This document shows positions 1-5,962 of a stretch of 5,962 nt of DNA, piece after piece. The first letter of the stretch is position 1. Each line of letters opens with the position of its first letter. The DNA comes from Sulfurimonas sp. (GTDB taxonomy: Bacteria > Campylobacterota > Campylobacteria > Campylobacterales > Sulfurimonadaceae): NCBI GenBank assembly GCA_002733155.1, contig NVUO01000026.1, forward strand, positions 15,035 through 20,996, read 5' to 3'. The notes beneath the pieces were generated by a model. That model ran no database searches, had not been told where the DNA came from, and was given only the letters and a program-made list of their open reading frames with translations. The translations under genes and the position numbers were made by a program.

Positions 1-1197
1 TTTTTTTTGTTTATCATTTAACATTCGAAGTTTTTTCTTGCCAAACATAACCTTGTCTTTTACTAAATGAAAATGATCTATATCTACCTTAAAATCATTT
101 TGACGAAGCGATAAAAGGGCAGCTTCATTAACTAATGTTGCTAAGGCTGCACCGTTAAAACCAACTGTCATATTTGCAACTACACTTAAATCTAAATCAT
201 GTGGAACCTTTTCTAGATATTTTTTCAAAATAGCTTCACGTTCCCTTTTTGTAGGTAACTCTACAAAAATTCTTCTATCAAATCTACCAGCACGAAGAAG
301 TGCTTCATCAAGTACATCTATCTTATTTGTAGCTGCAACTACTATAACTCCAGATGAATTCTCAAATCCATCCATCTCAGTTAGAAGCTGATTTAGGGTA
401 GCTTCACGTTCATCATTTCGTGAGCCATCTCTTTTTTTACCGACTGCATCAATCTCATCAATAAAAATAATAGATGGTGAGTTATTTTTAGCTGCTACAA
501 AAAGTTCATGTACACGCTTAGCACCCATTCCAACATAAATCTGAACAAATGATGCACCACTTTGATAATAAAATGGGACTCCAGCCTCATGAGCTACCGC
601 TTTTGCTATCATAGTCTTACCAACGCCAGGTGGACCTACTAAAAGTACACCACGTGGCATATGTGCCCCAAAACTTTTGTAACGTTTTGGATTTTTCATA
701 AAGTCTATAATCTCTTCTAGTTCAATCTTAACGTCAGATATTCCACCAATATCATTAAAAGTAACATCACTTTTTATAGCTTGAATTTGTTCATGACTTT
801 CAGGCTGGCTACGTAATTCATTTGTTTTGGCATAAGTTTTTGATAATTGATTTTTTTGTAACCATCTATATATAAGACTACCTAAACCTAAAAAAAGTAC
901 TAAAAATAAAAGATAAACTATAATATTTGAACCACTTTGAACTTCTACTATATAATCCACAAACATACTTGGGCTAATCTGGGATGAAGCAATCTTATAA
1001 AGTTCATCCTCAGTTGCTAGGTATACATATTTTTTTGAAACAATAACATTTGTAACTAAATGCTTATCTAAAATTTCATTAGCGAACTTTAGCGTAACTG
1101 GGATAGCGTTATCTCTAAGTATTGCAAAAAGAACTAAGGCTACAACAAAAAATGCTGATACAAAAAGAGCAATTCTATTTGACTTGGATTGTTGCAT
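1..1197 (-). CDS. FtsH-like membrane-anchored AAA+ ATPase/protease, partial (3' end outside window)
   Basis: I translated this from the ATG at 1197; 399 codons stay open to base 1, so the C-terminus is missing. Seen: a membrane segment at about residues 9-27, a short presumably periplasmic part (28-91), a second membrane segment at 92-111, then an AAA+ module. Walker A is GPPGVGKT (188-195), the pore loop is FVQIYVG (217-223), Walker B is IIFIDEID (243-250), sensor 1 is AATN (288-291), and the second region of homology contains RAGRFDRR (302-309). The lid helices follow to about 386. This order is that of FtsH, a hexameric zinc protease that extracts and degrades membrane and short-lived proteins. 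The zinc-binding HExxH would lie just past the window edge, so protease activity cannot be confirmed. By gene order it matches HP0286 of H. pylori, the second FtsH-like protein there, not the main ftsH (HP1069); hence no symbol is given. The gene is last of the visible operon, overlaps mtaB by 23 bases and has a good ribosome binding site. Confidence 0.93.
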   Translation of the reverse strand, partial: MQQSKSNRIALFVSAFFVVALVLFAILRDNAIPVTLKFANEILDKHLVTNVIVSKKYVYLATEDELYKIASSQISPSMFVDYIVEVQSGSNIIVYLLFLVLFLGLGSLIYRWLQKNQLSKTYAKTNELRSQPESHEQIQAIKSDVTFNDIGGISDVKIELEEIIDFMKNPKRYKSFGAHMPRGVLLVGPPGVGKTMIAKAVAHEAGVPFYYQSGASFVQIYVGMGAKRVHELFVAAKNNSPSIIFIDEIDAVGKKRDGSRNDEREATLNQLLTEMDGFENSSGVIVVAATNKIDVLDEALLRAGRFDRRIFVELPTKREREAILKKYLEKVPHDLDLSVVANMTVGFNGAALATLVNEAALLSLRQNDFKVDIDHFHLVKDKVMFGKKKLRMLNDKQKK

Positions 1198-2434
1198 AGT
1201 TAAACTCCTCTTTAACTTCATAATCACTTATAGTTATCCAGTTACCAAGCAAGTCTTCATCTGATTTTATAACTACCTTATTAAAATGTTGATCATAACC
1301 ATGATAAAGTCCATCTTTTTCATTCTCTATAAGGACTTCTAAGTCACCCGTATAAGCCTTTCTAAAGTTTAAGTTTTTCTCTTTTATTAGATCTTCTAGT
1401 TGATGAAGTCTCTGTTTAGCTAATTTACCATTCACCTCTGGCTTCATAGTAGCTGACTTAGTACCATCACGTTTAGAATATGTAAAGGCATGTAAGTGCG
1501 TTAAAGGTAAATCTTTTGCATTTATCATAGCCTCATCCCAAAGCTCTTGGCTCTCACCAGGATGACCTGTGATAAAGTCTGTACCTATTGCAAAGCCTTT
1601 AGAGCTTAAGAGCTCGAATAATTTTTTATCTTGATTGTAAACATTTCTTCTATTCATCTTTTTAAGCATCTGTGGTGATGTATGTTGAAGTGCAATATGT
1701 AAATGTTTTTCTAACCATGGTTCATCTAATATTTCTAAAAACTCATCTGTTATCTGAATAGGTTCCACACTTCCAAGACGTATGCGTCTAACACCACGGA
1801 TACACGATATACGTTTCATAAGTTTTGCTAAAGAACTATCTATATCTTTACCATAACTTCCAACATTAGTACCAGTTAAGATAAACTCACCAAAACCATT
1901 TAGAGCCAAGCTTGATATCTGCTTTAATATACGAGCCTCATCCATACTCCTTGCATCACCACGAACATGGGGAATTATACAGTAAGAACATCTAAAATCA
2001 CAGCCCTCTTGAATCTTAATAAAGGCTCTGCTTTTACCAATAAAATCATCAACTACAGCTTCATCAATATGGTTTAAATCACCTGGTTCATAAAATGCTT
2101 CTTTACGTGATAACATAAGATCTATTTTGAGTTTTTCACTTTGACCAAATACTCCAGCTACGCGACCAGAGGCTAATAAACTCTCACCCTTAGTATGAGC
2201 GCCACATCCAGTAAGGTACACTTTAGCATCATTTCTTTTTTCTAACTGCGATATGTATGAGCGTACATGCGTATCTGCACCATTAGTAACTGTACATGAA
2301 TTTATAACTACTATATCAGCCTCATTTTCTATCTCTGTAATTTCGTACTTTTTTAAAGCACCCATCATAACTTGAGAATCATAAATGTTAGTCCTACAAC
2401 CAAATGTTTTAAAATATACTTTTTGTTTAGACAT
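1175..2434 (-). CDS. mtaB: tRNA (N6-L-threonylcarbamoyladenosine(37)-C2)-methylthiotransferase, MtaB type
   Basis: This is a complete 419-residue radical SAM methylthiotransferase. Known family role: it converts t6A37 to ms2t6A37 in tRNAs that read ANN codons, notably lysine tRNA, in the cytoplasm. Seen: the N-terminal domain with cysteines 13 (FGCRTN), 47 (NSCTVT) and 77 (TGCG), which should hold the auxiliary 4Fe-4S cluster; the radical SAM motif with C145, C149 and C152 (GCDFRCSYC); a GTNVGSYG motif at 188-195; LKKMNRRN at 257-264; and a C-terminal TRAM-like RNA-binding region at about 358-417. Length is usual for the family. The N-terminal GCRTNIYDS resembles the GCKVNxYES pattern of MtaB more than that of MiaB, so MtaB is favoured over MiaB or RimO. 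It starts within the stop codon of the channel gene (TAATG) and ends 23 bases inside the ftsH-like gene. The substrate-domain motifs QHTS and GHPGES differ from the usual QSGS and GFPGET, which I regard as lineage variation. Confidence 0.92.
   Translation of the reverse strand: MSKQKVYFKTFGCRTNIYDSQVMMGALKKYEITEIENEADIVVINSCTVTNGADTHVRSYISQLEKRNDAKVYLTGCGAHTKGESLLASGRVAGVFGQSEKLKIDLMLSRKEAFYEPGDLNHIDEAVVDDFIGKSRAFIKIQEGCDFRCSYCIIPHVRGDARSMDEARILKQISSLALNGFGEFILTGTNVGSYGKDIDSSLAKLMKRISCIRGVRRIRLGSVEPIQITDEFLEILDEPWLEKHLHIALQHTSPQMLKKMNRRNVYNQDKKLFELLSSKGFAIGTDFITGHPGESQELWDEAMINAKDLPLTHLHAFTYSKRDGTKSATMKPEVNGKLAKQRLHQLEDLIKEKNLNFRKAYTGDLEVLIENEKDGLYHGYDQHFNKVVIKSDEDLLGNWITISDYEVKEEFNYATIQVK
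1205..1211 (-). promoter_or_regulatory. Ribosome binding site of the ftsH-like gene
   Basis: On the minus strand this reads AGAGGAG, seven bases before the ATG at 1197. It is the best Shine-Dalgarno match among the genes here and fixes that start. It lies inside the 3' end of mtaB, so the ribosome finishing mtaB passes over it. Confidence 0.8.
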
Positions 2435-4140
2435 TAAGCAAGCTCACTTGTATCAAAAGGTGGCTCTTTTTTTTCAGGTTGAATATATAATTTTTGAGTT
2501 GGGTACGCTATAATAATATCATCCTCTTTGTTAAAAGCATCTACAATCTCAAGTGAGATAACACTTCTTAAAGTCAATGTAGCATAAGCATTTGTTAAAT
2601 ACCAAGAATCTATTGATATACCATTTGGCTCAATAAATGAAAATATTCTAGGCTCAACATTTGTATTTTTTAGGGAATACTGACTTCTAAGTTTATTTAA
2701 CTGTTTCCTTGTAATATCAGTATATCCTTTTGAGTACTTTTTAACTATCTCTTTAGCTAGATGCATAGCTTTTTTATGGTTTGAATCAAAAGTAATAGTT
2801 ATATGCACACCATCCCATACTGTCTTTAGAGTTGAATGGGTATAGTTAGCTATCATATTTGTAAATACATAGTTGTTTGGTACAAATATTATCCTACCAG
2901 CACGTCTATTTTTTGTAATAGCAGTTAGGGTAATATCTTCTAAAAGAGTCATACGAAGCAGTGAAATATCCATAACATCACCTACATACTTCATTCCATC
3001 CATATCTACACGTATCCTATCTCCAACATGTATACTTCCACCAAAAACTATAACTAACCAGCCTAAAATACTCATAAACCAATCTTTCATGGCAATAGCT
3101 ATACCAGCTGAGGCAAAACCTAAGATAGTTACTAAATAAGATGCATTTTCTAAATAGGAAAAAAATACAACTAAGACTATAATTGTAAAGTTTATAAAAG
3201 TTATGATTTTATTTGCCATATAAAATCGTTCATTATCAGTTATATACTTTTTAACTACAAGCTTTAATAGAAAAAATACAATAAATACAAAAAGGATAAC
3301 AAGACCGATTTTTGCAAGTTTATACATCTGAACTTCAATATCTTTGTTAATATTTATTAAAATTAGTTCAATTCTTTTTTTATAAACATCAGCTGTAACA
3401 AGCATAGTATCAAGTGCAGTCTCATATCTAACTAACTGTTTTTCTTTTAATTGTGATTCTTTTTTATATGTATCATTTATATCTAATACGGATATATCTT
3501 CATAAAGTTTTTTCTCTTTTTCAAGTAAAGCAATAAGTCCAATTAGTTCATCTTTTTTCTTTATATAATCATTATGTCCATTGTTTAATGTTTCAATAAG
3601 AGATATACCTGTAAATATATCAAAAGGGTTTGTAATAGGTTCAATACTATCAATATCAGGTGGAGTTAATAATTTTGAAAATGGTGCAGTATCTTTTTCT
3701 TTAAGTTTTTCTATCTCTGAACGTAAGATTTTTTCTTTAGATACTAAGGCTGCTAATTCATCTTTTTGATTTAATGTTTTTCTTCTCTTTTTTTGTAAAG
3801 TGGTGATTCTTTTTTTAATCTTTTTTAATCCACTTCTTACCTCTAAAGAAGTCAAATAAGAGGAATAACTTTTTGTCCAAACTTTTTCTCGGGCTATTTC
3901 AGCTTCTAAAGTTGCTAAATCTTCTTTAAAGTTGTTTATTTTTCTTCTGATTACTGCTTTATTTTCAGTCTCTATACGTTTTAGCTCTTCTTGTGCTAGT
4001 TTTACTTTAGCTGCTTTTTCTTCCTTAGCTAATTTTATTTTGGCTTGTTTTTCTGCCTTAGTTAATTTAACTTCTGCCTTTGCAGAGAGGTTCAGTGCTA
4101 AAAATAAAGATAAAAAAACAAGAGAAACTATTTTAAGCAT
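2434..4140 (-). CDS. Enlarged MscS-family mechanosensitive ion channel with periplasmic coiled-coil domain
   Basis: This 568-residue protein ends in an MscS module. Family role: a homoheptameric inner-membrane channel that opens under membrane tension and releases solutes on hypo-osmotic shock. Seen: a signal peptide (1 to about 20-23, ending LSAKA); a highly charged helical region (about 21-150) with 30 lysines in the first 150 residues; a second helical part at 190-270; membrane segments at about 274-296 and 310-328; and the pore helix at about 334-366, carrying GFASAGIAIAMKDW. The cytoplasmic beta domain follows (VGDRIRV at 372-378, FVPNNYVFTNMIANYT at 419-434), then an alpha/beta domain to about 550. 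A cleaved signal followed by three membrane segments puts the N-terminal domain in the periplasm and the C-terminus in the cytoplasm, as in MscS. E. coli MscS is 286 residues, so about 250 residues here are an N-terminal addition. It corresponds in position to HP0284. Start and stop both overlap neighbours by one base. Ion selectivity and gating cannot be read from the sequence. Confidence 0.9.
   Translation of the reverse strand: MLKIVSLVFLSLFLALNLSAKAEVKLTKAEKQAKIKLAKEEKAAKVKLAQEELKRIETENKAVIRRKINNFKEDLATLEAEIAREKVWTKSYSSYLTSLEVRSGLKKIKKRITTLQKKRRKTLNQKDELAALVSKEKILRSEIEKLKEKDTAPFSKLLTPPDIDSIEPITNPFDIFTGISLIETLNNGHNDYIKKKDELIGLIALLEKEKKLYEDISVLDINDTYKKESQLKEKQLVRYETALDTMLVTADVYKKRIELILININKDIEVQMYKLAKIGLVILFVFIVFFLLKLVVKKYITDNERFYMANKIITFINFTIIVLVVFFSYLENASYLVTILGFASAGIAIAMKDWFMSILGWLVIVFGGSIHVGDRIRVDMDGMKYVGDVMDISLLRMTLLEDITLTAITKNRRAGRIIFVPNNYVFTNMIANYTHSTLKTVWDGVHITITFDSNHKKAMHLAKEIVKKYSKGYTDITRKQLNKLRSQYSLKNTNVEPRIFSFIEPNGISIDSWYLTNAYATLTLRSVISLEIVDAFNKEDDIIIAYPTQKLYIQPEKKEPPFDTSELA
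2443..2449 (-). promoter_or_regulatory. Weak ribosome binding site of mtaB, inside the end of the channel gene
   Basis: The minus strand reads AAGTGAG eight bases before the mtaB ATG, an imperfect match to AAGGAG. As the upstream stop and this start overlap (TAATG at 2432-2436), reinitiation by ribosomes that finish the channel gene is likely to contribute. Confidence 0.4.
3982..4080 (-). repeat. Three tandem 33-base repeats coding an 11-residue (hendecad) repeat in the channel's periplasmic domain
   Basis: Residues 21-53 of the channel divide into KAEVKLTKAEK, QAKIKLAKEEK and AAKVKLAQEEL. Positions 2 (A), 5 (K), 6 (L) and 10 (E) are the same in all three. At DNA level units 1 and 2 share 25 of 33 bases and units 2 and 3 share 22 of 33, which suggests duplication followed by divergence. 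An 11-residue period fits a straight or slightly right-handed coiled coil, or a single charged helix. Confidence 0.8.
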
Positions 4141-5189
4141 TAAACTTCTCCAAATTCATTTAAAATAGAAATTATCATATCTTTATCACACTCATCTGTG
4201 ATTTTCACATCACCCAAGCCAACAGGTATTATAAATGTAATCTTAGTATCTGAACTCTTTTTATCAAGAAAAAATGTTTCATAAAATTTATTTGAATTTT
4301 CAACTTTATATGATACTGGTAAGTTGTACTTTTGTAAAAGTTGTTTAACTCTTAAGGCCTCATCTGGATTCATCAGCTTCATCTTAACAGCTGCCTCATT
4401 TGCCATAACCATACCTATAGATACAGCTTCACCATGCAAATATATCTTATATTTTGTTTCATTTTCTATAACATGACCAAATGTATGTCCATAATTAAGT
4501 GCAGCTCTAATTCCATGTTCTTTTTCATCTAAGGCTACTATATTTGCTTTTGTTTGAACAGCCATTTTTATAACTTCTTCAACAATCTTTGTATCTTGTA
4601 AGTTTGCAGTCTCTAGGTACTCAAAAAAGTCCTTATTAAATATAACTGCAATCTTAACTATCTCAGCTACACCAGCTCCAAATTCTCGTGATGGAAGTGT
4701 AGTTAAGAAAAATGGGTCTATATATACAGCCTTAGGCTGATGAAAAGCTCCGATAAGATTTTTACCATATTTATTATTTATACCAGTCTTACCACCAACG
4801 CTAGCATCTACTTGAGATAAAAGTGTAGTAGGGATTTGAATAAAATCAATACCACGTTGGTATATACTAGACGCATATCCAGTCATATCACCAATTACAC
4901 CGCCACCAAAGGCAATAAGCATAGATTTTCGGTTAAATCTATTTTCAAACATAAAATCTAGAATCTCATCTATACTCTCTTGGTTTTTATAAATCTCACC
5001 ATCTTTTAAAGTAATTATAAAAAGCTCTTTTGCAGAAATTTTACTTAATAGGTATTGCAAATGTAAGTCTGCGATTGTATGATTAGTAACTATAGCTACT
5101 TTTGTATCAAAATGAAGTTTAGGGAGAGTGTCTATTGTTATATCGTATGAGTTATCAACTACTTTTTCAAGTGCAATATTTACCTGCAT
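4140..5189 (-). CDS. aroB: 3-dehydroquinate synthase
   Basis: This is a complete 349-residue AroB, the second enzyme of the shikimate pathway: it turns DAHP into 3-dehydroquinate and phosphate in the cytoplasm, using NAD+ and a divalent metal. Seen: the NAD-binding stretch GGGVIGDMTGY (95-105); the substrate/NAD loop IPTTLLSQVDASVGGKTGIN (119-138); KNLIGAFHQP (143-152); metal ligands expected at E176 (GVAEIVK), H235 (NYGHTFGH) and H252 (LHGEAVS); and the second histidine of NYGHTFGH (H239), placed at the active site in studied homologues. All key residues are present and the length is normal. The ATG at 5189 gives the family-typical N-terminus (MQVNIAL) although the Shine-Dalgarno is poor (only TTGGAC, five bases away). 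Its stop shares a base with the start of the channel gene. It follows the upstream gene after 76 bases and may have its own promoter there. The other sugar-phosphate cyclases of this superfamily are less likely, as every AroB motif is intact. Confidence 0.97.
   Translation of the reverse strand: MQVNIALEKVVDNSYDITIDTLPKLHFDTKVAIVTNHTIADLHLQYLLSKISAKELFIITLKDGEIYKNQESIDEILDFMFENRFNRKSMLIAFGGGVIGDMTGYASSIYQRGIDFIQIPTTLLSQVDASVGGKTGINNKYGKNLIGAFHQPKAVYIDPFFLTTLPSREFGAGVAEIVKIAVIFNKDFFEYLETANLQDTKIVEEVIKMAVQTKANIVALDEKEHGIRAALNYGHTFGHVIENETKYKIYLHGEAVSIGMVMANEAAVKMKLMNPDEALRVKQLLQKYNLPVSYKVENSNKFYETFFLDKKSSDTKITFIIPVGLGDVKITDECDKDMIISILNEFGEV
4145..4151 (-). promoter_or_regulatory. Ribosome binding site of the mechanosensitive channel gene
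   Basis: The minus strand reads GGAGAAG, with its GGAG core seven bases before the ATG at 4140. It lies within the last codons of aroB and supports the chosen start, which also begins a good signal peptide. Confidence 0.65.
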
Positions 5190-5220
5190 TATTAGTCCAA
5201 AAATTTTAATTTATTATTAG

Positions 5221-5230
5221 ATGTATAGTA
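5221..5230 (-). promoter_or_regulatory. Possible -10 element upstream of aroB
   Basis: On the minus strand the spacer contains TACTATACAT, which offers two overlapping -10-like hexamers (TACTAT at 5230-5225, TATACA at 5227-5222). A start point near 5217 would leave a leader of about 28 bases. No good -35 is visible, but Campylobacterota sigma-70 promoters often lack one. AT-rich DNA gives such matches by chance, so this is tentative. Confidence 0.3.
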
Positions 5231-5243
5231 CTTAAAAAAGCCT

Positions 5244-5261
5244 AATATTTTGCTAAATATT
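5244..5261 (-). other. All-AT hairpin in the spacer after the upstream gene
   Basis: The minus strand reads AATATTT, loop AGCA, AAATATT: a perfect seven-pair stem just after the stop codon at 5266-5268. A run of six T follows five bases later (TTAGGCTTTTTT). It could act as a weak terminator or mRNA 3'-end stabiliser, but with no GC pairs it is not convincing as an intrinsic terminator, and read-through into aroB is likely. Confidence 0.3.
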
Positions 5262-5265
5262 TATA

Positions 5266-5962
5266 CTATATCTGCACTGGAATAAAAATCTGATGATACC
5301 TATCTAATTTATGGTAAAGTTTTTCACTATCAGTAGAAAGAAGTGAGTAAATTCTTCTTTTTATTAGTTTTTTTGTAAATGGTAAAAGCTGAATAAAATT
5401 ATCTTTTTTATTTAAAACCTTTATAGGATTTTCACTCTCTTTAATAACTTTAATAGCCTTTGAAAAAATAGTTGACAGATTATAATAATGTTCAATAACC
5501 TGCTCTTTTTCACCTTGATGTTCACTTAGATAGTTATATAAATCAATATTTAAATTTAACTGCTCGGAGATATCATATATAGTTGCAGATATCTTTTCTA
5601 GATCACGGTTATCAGCTAAAATCAATGCTGCATCTTTTAAGGTATCTATACTCTTATTTGATATTTTAAATATTGGCACATGAGCCTCATATAAAGCTTT
5701 TCTTAGCTCATAGTCTTTAAATATTTCAGCTGATACTAGGACTAAACCAACATGATAAATTTTTATATCATTAAGGAAACTTTCTTTTAAATCTAAATTA
5801 TTATACTTGATATCAATTATAATATTATGTGTAGCATATTGTTTGATATTTCCAACTAATTCTATATCATTTGGATTAACTACCTTAATTATCAAATTAT
5901 GTTTAAATTTTTCATGTGTATACACAGCTCTTTGTATAATCATATCTAATGTATCTAAATCA
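5266..5962 (-). CDS. C-terminal part of a conserved campylobacterial protein, possibly COG3400/HP0282-like (partial, 5' end outside window)
   Basis: The frame is open to the right edge. An ATG at 5943 would give 225 residues, but six more in-frame codons (DLDTLD) precede it without a stop and no ribosome binding site is seen, so it is probably an internal methionine. Seen, numbered from that ATG: short hydrophobic strands at about 16-22, 40-46, 65-71 and 89-94, alternating with helices, which looks like an alpha/beta nucleotide-binding or Usp-like fold; a helix at about 101-131 (AALILADNRDLEKISATI); and a basic C-terminal part with QLLPF (185-189) and the ending IFIPVQI. There are no membrane segments or cysteines in the visible part. 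From memory, this pattern and the place before aroB resemble the roughly 480-residue COG3400 family, whose N-terminal half looks like a TrkA-N/RCK domain of potassium transport systems. That assignment is an inference; the biochemical function is unknown. Confidence 0.6.
   Translation of the reverse strand, partial: DLDTLDMIIQRAVYTHEKFKHNLIIKVVNPNDIELVGNIKQYATHNIIIDIKYNNLDLKESFLNDIKIYHVGLVLVSAEIFKDYELRKALYEAHVPIFKISNKSIDTLKDAALILADNRDLEKISATIYDISEQLNLNIDLYNYLSEHQGEKEQVIEHYYNLSTIFSKAIKVIKESENPIKVLNKKDNFIQLLPFTKKLIKRRIYSLLSTDSEKLYHKLDRYHQIFIPVQI

Noticed and set aside
1..8. Run of eight T at the left edge as a terminator tail
   Set aside because: It is the reverse of lysine codons (AAA AAA) in the ftsH-like frame, with no hairpin beside it.
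2873..3139. Plus-strand open frame of 88 codons
   Set aside because: It lies opposite the pore and beta domain of the channel gene, has no recognisable motif, and mirrors a conserved coding frame.
3581..3769. Plus-strand open frame of 62 codons
   Set aside because: It is entirely antisense to the channel's helical region; its serine- and phenylalanine-rich composition is what lysine- and glutamate-rich coding gives in reverse.
3932..4168. Plus-strand open frame of 78 codons with a hydrophobic start that could pass for a small membrane protein
   Set aside because: It is antisense to the signal peptide and charged repeat of the channel and overlaps the aroB end; its hydrophobic residues are a by-product of the complementary AAA/GAA-rich codons.
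5266..5943. A complete 225-residue gene starting at the ATG at 5943
   Set aside because: The frame remains open to the window edge and no Shine-Dalgarno precedes this ATG (upstream bases read ATTAGAT), so I treat it as the C-terminal part of a longer gene.
1..5962. A dedicated new defence or biosynthetic system
   Set aside because: Four of the five genes belong to well-known housekeeping families in an order I recall from H. pylori; there are no nucleases, toxins, repeats arrays, integrases or composition shifts that would suggest an accessory island.

Overview
The window is AT-rich (roughly one third GC by eye) and is filled by five genes, all read on the minus strand. It suggests a chromosomal segment of a Campylobacterota bacterium of the Sulfurimonas/Sulfuricurvum/Sulfurovum kind. 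This rests on the gene order aroB, mscS-like, mtaB-like, ftsH-like, which I recall from Helicobacter pylori as HP0283 to HP0286, and on protein features such as the divergent MtaB motifs. No mobile element, tRNA, rRNA or CRISPR array is visible.

Layout in the direction of transcription (right to left). The C-terminal part of a conserved protein of uncertain function enters at the right edge (5962 to 5266); its first codons lie outside the window. A 76-base AT-rich spacer holds a possible weak promoter and an all-AT hairpin. Next come aroB (5189 to 4140, 3-dehydroquinate synthase), an enlarged MscS-family mechanosensitive channel with a signal peptide and a long basic periplasmic coiled-coil region (4140 to 2434), mtaB (2434 to 1175, tRNA methylthiotransferase), and an FtsH-type membrane AAA ATPase (1197 to 1). 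The last gene runs off the left edge before its peptidase domain would begin.

The last four genes form one tight unit. aroB/mscS and mscS/mtaB share a single base (TAATG), and mtaB/ftsH-like overlap by 23 bases, with the ribosome binding site of the ftsH-like gene inside mtaB. They are almost certainly cotranscribed and probably translationally coupled. The functions are mixed: shikimate pathway, osmotic safety valve, tRNA modification and membrane protein quality control. They do not form one pathway, and the arrangement looks like a conserved housekeeping operon.

I do not see a clear undescribed system. The features most worth a second look are the hendecad repeat and basic domain of the channel, its altered pore hinge, the truncated COG3400-like neighbour, and whether the ftsH-like protein keeps its zinc protease site.
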